In this document: piece after piece, positions 53,020 to 61,982 of the stretch
How the letters are laid out: each line of letters opens with the position of its first letter
Numbering within the stretch: the stretch's first letter is position 1
Assembly: GCA_902800815.1 (NCBI GenBank)
Contig: CADCGB010000006.1
Location: forward strand, 1-64,000
Direction of reading: 5' to 3'
DNA length: 64,000 nucleotides
DNA from: Fibrobacter succinogenes
GTDB taxonomy: Bacteria > Fibrobacterota > Fibrobacteria > Fibrobacterales > Fibrobacteraceae
Position numbers and translations under genes: made by a program
The notes under the pieces: generated by a model
What the model was told of the DNA's origin: nothing
Seen by the model: only the letters and a program-made list of their open reading frames with translations
Databases searched by the model: none

Positions 53020-55329
53020 TTACCTTCTCCCGCGCTTGCCGCGGCCCCCGCGTGCATCGGTCTTGCGTGCCCGCGGCTTGCCGCCGCCGGCTCCGCGACC
53101 GCCCCTGCCTCCACGGGCAAAGTCGCCCCTGTCGGCAAAGGCCGCCTTGCGCCTCTGCTCGCGATTGCGTGCACGGGGTGGCATGTATCCTAAGTCAAAG
53201 TCGTCGTCATCGGGCTGGCTCAAGTAGCCGAGCGCTTCGGCGGCCGCAGCGCGGTCCGCGCGCTCCTGCACGTCGCGGGATTCGCCCTGGCGACGCTTCT
53301 TCTTGGGCTCGCCAGAAATCTTCTCGATAATGCTGAAGTCCGCCTGGCCACGCAGCGGGTCCACGCGGAGGAGGCGCACCTTCACGATGTCGCCACGACG
53401 GAACGTGCGCCCGCTTTTTTTGCCGAAAGCGAGGCCCTGGTCCGGATTGAACACGTAGAAGTCTTCGCCAGCGATGTCGCGGAACCGCACCAGGCCCTCG
53501 GCGATGGGGTCCTTGATGCTCACGTAGATTCCCCATTCCTCGATGCCCGTGACGCTTGCCTCGAAGTCGTCGCCAATGCGGTTCTTCAAGATCCAGCAGC
53601 TGCACACCTTGATGGAGATGCGTTCCACCTTCATGTTCTTGATTTCGTTTGCCGAGATAAGGTCGCAGACCTCGATCACGCTGTTCGCGCGCTCGGCGTT
53701 GATTTCCTTGCCCTTGCGTGCGAGTTCACGATGGCACCAGAGGTCGGCGTAACGGCGGATAGGCGAGGTAAAGTGGCTGTAGTCCTGCCAGTTCAGCGCG
53801 AAGTGCCCGAAGCTGTTGCTGTCGTAGTGCGCCTTCTGCATGCTGCGGAGGATCCTGTTCATGAGCGTCTCGTCGTCGCCGGCGCGCTTTACCAAGTGCT
53901 GGTACAACTTGAACGCGACGGGATTCAGGTTGGTATCGCCACTACGGGGCTTGCCCAGGTCACGCAGCATCACGGGCGCATCCTTGAACAAATCCGGGTA
54001 CATGTAGTACAGTTCCATGATGTCCTTGGTGTCGGGTGCCTCGTGGATACGGTAGATGCCCTGCAACTTGCGCTTGGAAAGTTCCTTCGCGCAGCAGTTG
54101 TTCGCGATGAGCATGCACTCCTCGACCCACGAATTCGATTCGTCGGTCTCGCGCGGTACAATCTGCACGGGTTCGCCCGCCTCGTTGAACTTGCATCCGT
54201 ATTCGGTGCTCTTGAATTCCAGCAGGCCTTCCTTGGAGCGGTTCTTCTTGAGCATTGCGGTCACTTCGGCGAGCGCCTTGATGGAATCGTCGCCCGCCTC
54301 CATCATCTTCACCGCTTCCTGGTACGTGATGCCCTTCGATACGTTCACGATACTCCTGTGGAAATCCCAACTGAGCACGTTCGCCTGCTTGTCGAGTTCC
54401 ATCATGCAGGTGAATGCGCAGCGGTCCACACCCTGGTGCAAACTGCACACGCCGCTCGAAAGTTTTTCGGGGAGCATCGGCACTGCTGTCCACGGCAAGT
54501 ACTGCGTGTAACTCCTTTCCAGCGCTTCCTCGTCGAGTTCGCTGCCTTCGGGTACGTAGTAGCTCACGTCCGCGATATGCACGCCGAGCCTGTATCCGTT
54601 TTCAGTACGCTCCACGCTGATAGCGTCGTCGTGGTCCATGGCGCCTTCGGGGTCGATGCAGAGCACGTCGAGCTTGCGGTAGTCGATACGGCCCTTGAAA
54701 TCCTTCGGACCCGGTTCGTGGATGCCTTCGACAAACTTCTTGATGGCGGGGGAGAAGTCCTTGGGCAGGTTGCTCTCTTCCATGAACTTCGTCTTGACCT
54801 CGTCCCAGCTAACGTTCAACGCCTCGGCGCTGCGGTCCACCTTCGCGAGGTAGCTGTGCTTGAGTTTCGGGTGCGGGTAAAGCGTAAAGCTGATGGTCTC
54901 GCCTTCCTTGCCCGGCGCCTGCCTGCGGTGGCACATCTCGTACACCTTGCCGGTCTCGAGTTCGTGCACTTCCCACTGTTCGTCGCCAATCTGGTGCAGT
55001 ATGCCGCGCTTTACGCGGGTCTCGTTTTCCTTGTCGTTTTGCCTGCGGCTGCGGGCGGCGGGCCTGCGGTTGTCTTCTGCGCCCTGTTCCGCAATCTTCT
55101 TGAATCGCTTCTCGCGCTTTTCCTCGAGGCTCTCGCCGTCACCGAGCTGGTATTCCTTGTGGCTTGTGCGCTTTAAGAGTCCGCGTTCCACCATGTCGGC
55201 GAGCATCTGCTTGAACGCCATTTTCTGTTTTTTGGGGAGCCCGAGTGCTCCACGCAGCTGGCTTCCGACCATCGGCTCGTCGCGCAAAATTGCAATAATC
55301 TGTTCTTCACTGGGTAAACGCTGTGCCAT
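53020..55329 (-). CDS. rnr: Ribonuclease R with RGG-type C-terminal tail
   Basis: A 769-residue 3'-5' exoribonuclease of the RNB family. An N-terminal helix-turn-helix (about 5-70), cold-shock domains (about 90-210), the RNB domain (about 225-560) with CIDPEGAMDHDDAISVE and GVHIADVSYYVPEG (catalytic Asp cluster), and an S1 domain (about 590-675) are in order. The tail of about 60 residues is Arg/Gly-rich (ARGGRGGRGAGGGKPRARK) instead of the usual Lys-rich type. ATG 55329 follows AGGAGG and is 1 base after the plsC stop. It processes structured RNA and aids mRNA decay. Confidence 0.95.
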   Translation of the reverse strand: MAQRLPSEEQIIAILRDEPMVGSQLRGALGLPKKQKMAFKQMLADMVERGLLKRTSHKEYQLGDGESLEEKREKRFKKIAEQGAEDNRRPAARSRRQNDKENETRVKRGILHQIGDEQWEVHELETGKVYEMCHRRQAPGKEGETISFTLYPHPKLKHSYLAKVDRSAEALNVSWDEVKTKFMEESNLPKDFSPAIKKFVEGIHEPGPKDFKGRIDYRKLDVLCIDPEGAMDHDDAISVERTENGYRLGVHIADVSYYVPEGSELDEEALERSYTQYLPWTAVPMLPEKLSSGVCSLHQGVDRCAFTCMMELDKQANVLSWDFHRSIVNVSKGITYQEAVKMMEAGDDSIKALAEVTAMLKKNRSKEGLLEFKSTEYGCKFNEAGEPVQIVPRETDESNSWVEECMLIANNCCAKELSKRKLQGIYRIHEAPDTKDIMELYYMYPDLFKDAPVMLRDLGKPRSGDTNLNPVAFKLYQHLVKRAGDDETLMNRILRSMQKAHYDSNSFGHFALNWQDYSHFTSPIRRYADLWCHRELARKGKEINAERANSVIEVCDLISANEIKNMKVERISIKVCSCWILKNRIGDDFEASVTGIEEWGIYVSIKDPIAEGLVRFRDIAGEDFYVFNPDQGLAFGKKSGRTFRRGDIVKVRLLRVDPLRGQADFSIIEKISGEPKKKRRQGESRDVQERADRAAAAEALGYLSQPDDDDFDLGYMPPRARNREQRRKAAFADRGDFARGGRGGRGAGGGKPRARKTDARGGRGKRGRR

Positions 55330-55330
55330 A

Positions 55331-56098
55331 TCAGGCCTCCTTTGTGCCGCTTTCGGCATCTAATTTCGCTTGTGCAAGTTCCGCTTGCTTGTAGGGCATC
55401 GCCGACTCCACCAAATCGTGCAGTTCGTCGCGCAGTTCTGCCATGCTCTTGTCCGCATAGTCGCTGGCCTTCACCATCGGGTGGATAACCATCCTGACTT
55501 CGCCACTACGGATGGACCACTTGACCTTCGGGAGAATTTCCCCGGTGTTCACGAGCGTGATGGGCAGGATGTCGAAATTCTGGTCTTTTGCCATGCGGAA
55601 GATCCCGTTCTGGAACTTGAGCATGTGACCGTCTTCGGTGCGGTGCCCTTCGGGGAATACGGCGAAGTTGTAGCCCTTCGCGATGCGTTCTGCGACAAGC
55701 TTTCCCATGCCTGCGTTCATGCGCGGGTTCTTGTGCACGGGAATGCAGCCGATGCTGCTGATGACCCAGCCGAATACGGGGGCCTTCCAGAGGCTAGCCT
55801 TTGCCATGAAGGCGGCGTTGCCTATTGCGGGCCAGATGACGTTGATATCAAGGAAACTCTGGTGGTTCGCCACGATGACAAAACCCTTGCGGCCTTTCGG
55901 GATGTTCTCTTCGCCTTCTATCTTTATCCTGATTCGGAACAACTTAAAGGCGATGTGCGTGAAGAAGAACTGGCAGACGTTCGTGATTTCTTCCTTGTGC
56001 CCGCAGATGTATCCTTTGTATATAATGTAGGGTACGCCGAGGATAATCATGCCGACAAAGACGACGAGGTAGTATAGGGTTGCAAGTATTGCGCGCAT
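55331..56098 (-). CDS. plsC: 1-acylglycerol-3-phosphate O-acyltransferase
   Basis: A 255-residue inner-membrane acyltransferase that acylates lysophosphatidic acid to phosphatidic acid. An N-terminal TM (about 5-27) precedes the acyltransferase domain with VANHQSFLDINVIWP (HX4D), the AKASLWKAPVFGWV stretch, IPVHKNPR and the FPEGHRTEDGHMLKF motif. Length matches PlsC (about 240-260). It is the first gene of the plsC-rnr-RgpF-like unit. A TACATT-like box lies about 32 bases upstream of the ATG. Confidence 0.92.
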   Translation of the reverse strand: MRAILATLYYLVVFVGMIILGVPYIIYKGYICGHKEEITNVCQFFFTHIAFKLFRIRIKIEGEENIPKGRKGFVIVANHQSFLDINVIWPAIGNAAFMAKASLWKAPVFGWVISSIGCIPVHKNPRMNAGMGKLVAERIAKGYNFAVFPEGHRTEDGHMLKFQNGIFRMAKDQNFDILPITLVNTGEILPKVKWSIRSGEVRMVIHPMVKASDYADKSMAELRDELHDLVESAMPYKQAELAQAKLDAESGTKEA

Positions 56099-56177
56099 AA
56101 ATCAATCCGTGTTGTATTTCTGTTCATAATGTATATTTTTTAGACCGGAAGGGGAACGAAAAATGCTAATTTTCGTC

Positions 56178-56203
56178 TACATTCTTTTTAATAAGGAGGA
56201 AAT
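56178..56203 (+). promoter_or_regulatory. Candidate promoter and ribosome site of the 56204 gene
   Basis: TACATT (56178-56183) lies 20 bases before ATG 56204, and the leader holds TAAGGAGG, one of the strongest ribosome sites in the window. Confidence 0.4.
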
Positions 56204-56821
56204 ATGAAAAAGTTCATTCTCGCCCTGGCTGCTCTCGCCACGTCGGCTCTCGCAATTTCTCAACCCCATACGCATGACGGATTCTTCTTGAATCTCACAT
56301 TGGGCATGAGCTACCAGAATTTCGGTTACGAATATAAGGCTACCCGTTATGAAGGCATGACGATTGAAGGCGACGGCATTTCGCTCGACGCAGATACCAA
56401 GATCGGTGGCTGCGTGGCTCCGAACCTTGCCCTGCATCTGACTATTACGGAAGTGCAGAACCTTTCTGACCTGGAACTCAAGGATGAGCACGAACGGACC
56501 GTTGCGACTACGAACCAGAGCGAAAGTCTCATCTTGTTCGGTTTCGGTGCTACCTACTACTTCTTGGACAACATGTTCGTTACCGGAAGTTTCGGCTTGT
56601 CTGTGTTTACCATCGAAGAGGTGGGCAACTCTAGAGCGGGTGGAGCCTCCGAAGCGGGTATCGGTTTCCAGGTTGGTGTCGGCAAGGAATGGTGGGCCGG
56701 CGACGAATGGGGAATGGGCGTCGTAGGGACGCTTACCTACGGCAGCGCCGACGACAAGGACGATATCGGCGAGATGTCCGCGTATGGCGTGGGCGTCAAG
56801 TTCACGATGACGTTTAACTAG
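56204..56821 (+). CDS. Small outer-membrane beta-barrel protein
   Basis: A 205-residue protein with a signal peptide (1-18, ending TSALAIS) and a short barrel of about eight strands with GFFLNLTLGMSYQNFGYEY, LILFGFGATYYFLDNMFVTG and GIGFQVGVGKEWWAGDEWG. It ends VGVGVKFTMTFN, close to the usual aromatic C-terminal barrel signal. It resembles OmpW/OprF-like small porins in pattern but no named family is certain. Strong ribosome site and biased codons suggest good expression. It forms a single-gene unit with a hairpin terminator shared with pyrC. Confidence 0.7.
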   Translation: MKKFILALAALATSALAISQPHTHDGFFLNLTLGMSYQNFGYEYKATRYEGMTIEGDGISLDADTKIGGCVAPNLALHLTITEVQNLSDLELKDEHERTVATTNQSESLILFGFGATYYFLDNMFVTGSFGLSVFTIEEVGNSRAGGASEAGIGFQVGVGKEWWAGDEWGMGVVGTLTYGSADDKDDIGEMSAYGVGVKFTMTFN

Positions 56822-56836
56822 TGCGACTAGGGCGGG

Positions 56837-56865
56837 GCGCACCTTTGGTGCGCTACTTTATTTTC
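56837..56865. terminator. Terminator between the 56204 gene and pyrC
   Basis: GCGCACC-TTT-GGTGCGC (56837-56853) is followed on the plus strand by a T-rich stretch. The pyrC TAG stop touches the hairpin from the other side. Confidence 0.7.
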
Positions 56866-57854
56866 CATTCAAGTGTTTGGCCGGCGGCGAGGGGGACGAC
56901 GCCGTTCACGAGGGTCGGAACGGTCCACTTTTCCTGCACGACTTCGACCTGTTGCGTGGTCCGTGGGAGCCCGTAGAAATCAGCTCCGAAACCGGCGATA
57001 AAGTCGGGCAACTTGTCGAGGTGGCCGGCCCGGTCAAATTCCTGGACCAGCAGGGGGAGGGCCACCGGGGCGCTGTAGACGCCCGCCGCCCCGCACGGGC
57101 ATTCCTTTTTGCCCTGCTGGTGCGGGGCGGAGTCCGTGCCGAGGAAAAACTTCGGGTTGCCGCTGAAGGCGGCCTCGCGGATGGCGGCACGGTCTTCAGG
57201 CCGCTTCGGGAGCGGCTTGCAGAAGTGGTGCGGCCTGAGGGTGTCCCCTACGATGTCATCGAGAGTCATCATCAGGTGGTGTACCGTGAACGTCGCCGCC
57301 ACATTTGCGGGCAACCGCTTGACGGCCTCGACCGACCTTGCGGAACTCAGGTGTTCAAAGACGATTTTCAACTTCGGGAACTTTGCCGCAAGCGTCTCTA
57401 CGCGCTTGATAAAAGCGGGCTCGCGGTCCAGGCAGAATTCACCGGGTTCCTCGCCGTGCACGCATAGCACGAGCCCGAGCTTTTCCATCATCGCGACAAC
57501 CGGGAAAACCGCCTCGAAGTCGCTGATGCCGTCTGCGCTGTTCGTGGTGACTCCTGCAGGGTAGTACTTTCCGGCGACGACGCCTACCGCCATCATGTCC
57601 TTCAGATCCTGCTCCGTGTAGTTCGGGTTCAGCTTGAAGGTCATGAGCGGGACAAAGTCGGGCCGCACGTCCTTCGCGGCATCCAATATCTGCGCTTTAT
57701 ATTCGGCAATCGCCTTCGCGCTCGTCATCGCGGGTACGGTGTTCGGCATGATGATGGCGCGGCCAAACTGGCTCACCAGATCGCGCACGTAGCCGGGCAT
57801 AAGGTCGCCCTGGCGCAGGTGTGCATGAAAGTCGTCGGGTAAGGGGAGAAACAT
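56853..57854 (-). CDS. pyrC: Dihydroorotase
   Basis: A 333-residue zinc enzyme forming dihydroorotate from carbamoyl aspartate in pyrimidine synthesis. The first metal motif is DDFHAHLRQG (residues about 7-16), the carboxylated Lys lies in VVAGKYYPAGVTTNS, further ligands in CVHGEEPGE and FEHLSSARS, and the catalytic Asp in FLGTDSAPH. This is the E. coli-type PyrC (about 340-350). I place the start at ATG 57854 because the family begins there; the frame upstream overlaps mlaF. It is 5 bases after the mlaF stop and closes the eight-gene operon. Confidence 0.95.
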   Translation of the reverse strand: MFLPLPDDFHAHLRQGDLMPGYVRDLVSQFGRAIIMPNTVPAMTSAKAIAEYKAQILDAAKDVRPDFVPLMTFKLNPNYTEQDLKDMMAVGVVAGKYYPAGVTTNSADGISDFEAVFPVVAMMEKLGLVLCVHGEEPGEFCLDREPAFIKRVETLAAKFPKLKIVFEHLSSARSVEAVKRLPANVAATFTVHHLMMTLDDIVGDTLRPHHFCKPLPKRPEDRAAIREAAFSGNPKFFLGTDSAPHQQGKKECPCGAAGVYSAPVALPLLVQEFDRAGHLDKLPDFIAGFGADFYGLPRTTQQVEVVQEKWTVPTLVNGVVPLAAGQTLEWKIK

Positions 57855-57859
57855 AAAAA

Positions 57860-58675
57860 CTACCCACTGGTACGCAAGTCGCGGAAGAGTTCCTTCGAGA
57901 TGGCGGTGTCGCTGTGCAGCCACTCGTCAAAGTAACGCAGTTCGGTCAACTGCTTGTGCGTGAGGAAGGTTATCTTGCAGTTGAGTTCCTTCGCCACCAT
58001 AAGGTCGTGCGTCACGATGATGATGGTCGTCTTGAACAGCGTACGCATGTTGTCGATAAGCGGGAGCAGGTTGCGGCGGTTGTAGTTGTCGAGACCTGCG
58101 GTCGGTTCGTCCATCAGCAGTAACTGCGGGCTCATTGCCCAGCTGCGGGCAATCGCCACACGCTTCTGCATGCCCACGCTCAGCATGTGCGGGAAAAAGT
58201 CAGCATAGTCGCGCACGCGCATCAGATCCATTGCCATGCGGACCTTGTCCTCGATTTCAACTGCAGTACCGACCTTGTGGTAGCGCAGCGGGAGCGCGAT
58301 GTTGTCGCGCACGCGCAGGTTCGAGATGAGTGCCCCGTTCTGGAACACGAGCCCCACCTGGCGCTTGGCGATGTTCAGTGCGGTAAGCCTTTCGGGCGGA
58401 ATGTATTCGCCGAAGATATACATCTTGCCGGCGTTGGGGCGTGCAAGTCCCGAAATCAAGCGGAGCAGCGCGCTCTTTCCCTGTCCCGAACCGCCGCCGA
58501 TGCAGATGGTCTCTCCCTTCTGCACGACAAGATTCGCTCCCGAGATAAGTTCCTGTTCGCCCGGCTGTATGCCCGATTCAAAGAATCCCAGCGGTCTCGG
58601 TTTCGAGATCGAGGTGCCCACCAATCCCCTGTAGGAAAGGTGTATGTCTTCGAGTCTGAGGGCTTCGTTATACAT
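57860..58675 (-). CDS. mlaF: MlaF-type lipid transport ABC ATPase
   Basis: A 271-residue ATPase that powers an MlaE permease in phospholipid transport between membranes. Walker A is CIGGGSGQGKSALL, the Q loop is GLVFQNGALISNL, the signature is MLSVGMQKRVAIARS and Walker B is LLLMDEPTAGLD, with ITHD as IIVTHDLMVA. The FQ-GAL segment is typical of MlaF. It overlaps the permease gene by 1 base (TAATG), indicating a complex. The MCE-domain partner (MlaD) is not in the window. Confidence 0.9.
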   Translation of the reverse strand: MYNEALRLEDIHLSYRGLVGTSISKPRPLGFFESGIQPGEQELISGANLVVQKGETICIGGGSGQGKSALLRLISGLARPNAGKMYIFGEYIPPERLTALNIAKRQVGLVFQNGALISNLRVRDNIALPLRYHKVGTAVEIEDKVRMAMDLMRVRDYADFFPHMLSVGMQKRVAIARSWAMSPQLLLMDEPTAGLDNYNRRNLLPLIDNMRTLFKTTIIIVTHDLMVAKELNCKITFLTHKQLTELRYFDEWLHSDTAISKELFRDLRTSG

Positions 58676-59547
58676 TAGATGATCTTCGAGATTTCGTTAA
58701 AGTAATCGATGAAGTAGAACAGCGACAGGAACACGTCAGCACAAACGATGTAGAAGAAAGACTTGATGACGGACCTACCGGTAGCCTTCGGCACCTGGCG
58801 TATGTCGCGCGGAATGTTCATAGCCTGGTAGCAGGCGTTCGTGGTAATGATGCAACCGAACACGATCGGCTTGACGACTATGAAAATAAAGTCTGTGAAC
58901 GTCAGGGCTTTCAGGATTTCGGTAGAAAGGTAGTCCCAGGTGAGCTGGAGGTTGAACGCATTCCCGGTAACCGCGATAGCCGCCTTCGTCATCAAGAAGC
59001 CTGCACAGATGGCGCTCGTACTGAACACGATGTTCATGATGAATGTCGCGATGGCTCCACCGATGAGTCCCGGCATCACAAGGTAGCGCACGGGGTCTAC
59101 ACCCATCGTGGCAAGCGCGTCCACTTCGGAGTTGATGACCATGCCGCCGATGTACGTGGTGAGCGATGAACCGCTACGGCCCGCAATGAGGAATGCCGTG
59201 AGGATTGGCCCCAGTTCACGGATGATGACCACCACCATAAGCCCGCCGACCACGTCGCCGAAGCCCATCTTGCCCATCATGGTAATGACTTCGATGATGA
59301 CGACTGTACCGAAGAGGGTTGCCACCACAAAAAGGATCGGGAAAATCTCGACACCGGTAAAGAACGTCTGCAATATGATGTTGCGCGAGTCGGTCTTGAA
59401 ACTACGGCTCTTGTTGAACAGCGACATGAAGGCACGGATAAACAGCGCGACCTCTTGCCCCACGGGTCTGCGGAGCAGGAACAAACCCAGGGCGTGGAAC
59501 TTCCGGCCCACGAGGGTAAGTTTCTTATCGTTCGTCTGTTCTTCCAT
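58675..59547 (-). CDS. mlaE: MlaE-family lipid ABC permease
   Basis: A 290-residue inner-membrane permease partner of the adjacent MlaF. The N-terminal amphipathic part precedes about five TMs with FTGVEIFPILFVVATLFGTV, the conserved RELGPILTAFLIAGRSGSSL and TMGVDPVRYLVMPG motifs. It differs from the orphan MlaE at 14052 in its longer N-terminus and in the motif details (RELGP versus VELCP). The start overlaps the engB end by 23 bases. It transports lipid in an unknown direction. Confidence 0.9.
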   Translation of the reverse strand: MEEQTNDKKLTLVGRKFHALGLFLLRRPVGQEVALFIRAFMSLFNKSRSFKTDSRNIILQTFFTGVEIFPILFVVATLFGTVVIIEVITMMGKMGFGDVVGGLMVVVIIRELGPILTAFLIAGRSGSSLTTYIGGMVINSEVDALATMGVDPVRYLVMPGLIGGAIATFIMNIVFSTSAICAGFLMTKAAIAVTGNAFNLQLTWDYLSTEILKALTFTDFIFIVVKPIVFGCIITTNACYQAMNIPRDIRQVPKATGRSVIKSFFYIVCADVFLSLFYFIDYFNEISKII

Positions 59548-60163
59548 CTACAATGTTCGTCCCGTTTACTGCACTCAGTATGTCTTGCCAGAGCGTTGCT
59601 ATCCCGTGTCCCTTGACGGCACTTACGCAGAGGGGCTTCTCGGGTAGGGAGAGGCGTTCTTGAATCTGCCTCAGCCCTTTAGCCAGTTCCGACTGGTTCA
59701 CCTTGTCCCGCTTGCTGGCAATCACCAGCACGGGGCAGCCCGTGGCACGGATGCTTTCCACCGTCTCAATGTCGGTGGGGGTGCCTCCGTGGCGTATGTC
59801 CACCAGGTACACAAGCCCGCGCAGGTCCTTGCACTTTTCCACGTACTCGCGGATAAATACGGACATCTCGTCGCGCTTTGCATTGCTCACCTTGGCAAAG
59901 CCTACACCAGGTAAATCTACAAGAAAAAACTGGTTGTTGACTTTGAAGAAATTGATTTCGCGGGTCTTTCCGGGGGTAGAACTGACCTTGACCAGTTTTT
60001 TTTGCCCCATGAGGGCGTTCATGAGCGAGGATTTGCCCACATTGGAGCGTCCGAGGAAGGCTACCATCGGGAGCCGTTCTTCGGGGAGGCCCTTGAGGCT
60101 GACCGCCGCCTTCACGAATTCCGCGGAGGTGACGGTGAAATCTCCAAACTTTACCGGGTTCAC
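59525..60163 (-). CDS. engB: Ribosome-biogenesis GTPase EngB (YsxC/YihA)
   Basis: A 212-residue TRAFAC GTPase needed for assembly of the 50S subunit. G1 is FLGRSNVGKSSLMNAL, G2 the STPGKTREINFF segment, G3 VDLPGVGFAKV, G4 ASKRDKVN and G5 SAVKGHGI. Length matches EngB (about 200). Its ATG overlaps the recR stop by 4 bases (ATGA), and its 3' end overlaps mlaE by 23 bases, so its translation is tied to both neighbours. Confidence 0.95.
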   Translation of the reverse strand: MNPVKFGDFTVTSAEFVKAAVSLKGLPEERLPMVAFLGRSNVGKSSLMNALMGQKKLVKVSSTPGKTREINFFKVNNQFFLVDLPGVGFAKVSNAKRDEMSVFIREYVEKCKDLRGLVYLVDIRHGGTPTDIETVESIRATGCPVLVIASKRDKVNQSELAKGLRQIQERLSLPEKPLCVSAVKGHGIATLWQDILSAVNGTNIVDGRTDER

Positions 60164-60756
60164 AGGCTTACCCTCCCTTCGAAGGCACGGAGCATGGTTA
60201 CCTCGTCCACGAACTCGAGGTCGCTACCCATTGGGATTCCGCGGGCAAGGCGCGTACGCTTGACGTTTGTGCCCGCAAGCATGCGGTCTATCATGAGCGA
60301 TGTGCTGTCGGCCTCCGGGCTAGACCCGAGGGCGAGTACCAGTTCCTCGATGCCCTCGTCCTTGATGCGCTGGACCAGCTGGGGCAGGTGCAGGTTCTCG
60401 GGCCCGATTCCATCCAGCGGTGAAATCACGCCGCCGAGCACGAAGTACAGGCCCTTGAAAACGCCCGAGCGTTCGAACGGCATGATGTCGGAACTCTTCT
60501 CGACCACGCAGAGCGACTTGGCGCCTGCACGCGATGTGCAGGTGGAGCACGTGTCGAGGTCGGTGAACGCGTGGCACTTGGGGCAGGGGTGCACCTTCTC
60601 GGCTGCATTGGTGAGGCTTAAGGCAAAGCGCTCCACGTCGGTCTTCGGTTTGGAAAGCACGTGATAGGCGAGGCGGCGGGCGGTCTTGTGCCCGATACCC
60701 GGCAGGTTCGAAAACTCAGCGATCAATGCCTCGAGGCTTTCCGGTTCAACGCTCAT
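60160..60756 (-). CDS. recR: Recombination protein RecR
   Basis: A 198-residue DNA-repair protein that with RecO/RecF loads RecA at gaps. The helix-hairpin-helix is FSNLPGIGHKTARRLAYHVL, the four-Cys zinc finger is CPKCHAFTDLDTCSTCTS, and the TOPRIM domain shows LCVVEKSSDIMPFERSGVF and ALGSSPEADSTSLMI. Length is normal (about 200). It overlaps the EAL/HDOD gene by 11 bases and engB by 4. The dnaX gene, a common neighbour elsewhere, is absent. Confidence 0.97.
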   Translation of the reverse strand: MSVEPESLEALIAEFSNLPGIGHKTARRLAYHVLSKPKTDVERFALSLTNAAEKVHPCPKCHAFTDLDTCSTCTSRAGAKSLCVVEKSSDIMPFERSGVFKGLYFVLGGVISPLDGIGPENLHLPQLVQRIKDEGIEELVLALGSSPEADSTSLMIDRMLAGTNVKRTRLARGIPMGSDLEFVDEVTMLRAFEGRVSL

Positions 60757-61981
60757 GGGCCCACGTATACGCGTCGTTCACACAACGGTTCAACAAGGTG
60801 GAAGAAATTTTCAAGTCCTTGAGGAGTCCGATAATCTTCTGCTGGTCGTCCTGCTCGACGGCGTCGGCAAGCTGGAGCAGTTTGCCCAGGCGGCCGGAAC
60901 GCTGGAGCAGCGCCTCGCGGATGTCCTCGTCTGCGCCGGATTCGGTAAGGATGCTTTCGAGCGGAGCGCCAACGAGTGCGTCCATGCGGCTGATGAGCCC
61001 GACCATGAATGCCTTTGCGGGCAGGTCGTTGTCGGTGCCGCTCACCACGCGGGCCAATATCTCGAGGAACTTCGCACGGTGGCTTGCATTCTGGAACAGC
61101 GGAGAACTCTGTGGCGTCATGCCCATCTCGGGGCGGGCGTACAGCATGAGCATCAGCCATTCCTGGATGTTGCGCATGCCGATCCACACGATGGCGTCGC
61201 GCACGTTCGCGATGTTCTGGCTCCTGAACTGCGCGTCGGAGTTCACGAAGCGGAGCAGGTTCGCTGCCACGTCGCCGTATTCCGAGAGACATTCGCACAG
61301 TTCGTCGAGGCTTGGGTGCGTACGGAGCAGGAGCAGAATGCGGAGGATTGCCGCGGAGGTCGCATCAATCTTCTTTCCGGTCACGAGTTCGGGCTTCGCG
61401 AAGAAGAATCCCTGGAAGTAGTCGTAACCTGCGGCGAGGCACTTCTTGAAGCTCGCCTTCGTCTCTACCTTCTCGGCGAGGATCTTGATGTTCTTCGCCT
61501 TGAAGAACGCGGCGGCCTTCGCCATGTCCTCGTCGCTGTTTTCCACCAGGTCCATCTTCACGTACGAGATGAACGGGTAGAGCGGGGCACAGCGCTTGAG
61601 GAATTCGTCATTGAAGATGAAATCGTCGAGCGCGATTTCGAACCCGCGGGCGTGGTAGTGTGCGACGGCCTTCACGAGGGCGTCGTCCACCTCAACATCC
61701 TCGAGGACCTCGAGCACAAAGCAGCGCGGGTTCAAGAGGCCGAAGAGGTTGTCGAGCAGCATGTCGCGGCTGCAGTTCACGAACGCCTTGTGGTCGCCGA
61801 TGAGTTTCGGGAGCCCGATGTTGTTGAGCACGTTCTCGAGGACCTGCGCGGTCGCAAGCATGTCGCTCGCGATAACTGCGGTATCGCTCGTGGGCGAGTC
61901 GCGGAACAAAAGTTCGTAGGCGAAAATTTTCCCATCGCGGTCGAGGATGGGCTGGCGTGCTAGGTAGGCAAGAGAATGCAT
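60746..61981 (-). CDS. EAL-HDOD (YuxH/CdgJ-type) signalling protein
   Basis: A 411-residue cytosolic protein with an N-terminal EAL-like domain (about 5-205) and a C-terminal HDOD domain (about 210-400). The EAL signature is AYELLFR (ELL), with NCSRD, LEVLEDV, IALDDF, VKMDL, ILAEKVE and the FQGFFFAKP motif retained. HDOD features include LLRFVNSDAQF and IVWIGMRNIQEWLML. Such proteins often regulate motility or twitching in c-di-GMP networks, usually without phosphodiesterase activity. It lies 1 base after the hisG stop and overlaps recR by 11 bases, an unexpected operon place for a signalling protein. Confidence 0.9.
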   Translation of the reverse strand: MHSLAYLARQPILDRDGKIFAYELLFRDSPTSDTAVIASDMLATAQVLENVLNNIGLPKLIGDHKAFVNCSRDMLLDNLFGLLNPRCFVLEVLEDVEVDDALVKAVAHYHARGFEIALDDFIFNDEFLKRCAPLYPFISYVKMDLVENSDEDMAKAAAFFKAKNIKILAEKVETKASFKKCLAAGYDYFQGFFFAKPELVTGKKIDATSAAILRILLLLRTHPSLDELCECLSEYGDVAANLLRFVNSDAQFRSQNIANVRDAIVWIGMRNIQEWLMLMLYARPEMGMTPQSSPLFQNASHRAKFLEILARVVSGTDNDLPAKAFMVGLISRMDALVGAPLESILTESGADEDIREALLQRSGRLGKLLQLADAVEQDDQQKIIGLLKDLKISSTLLNRCVNDAYTWAHER

Positions 61982-61982
61982 A

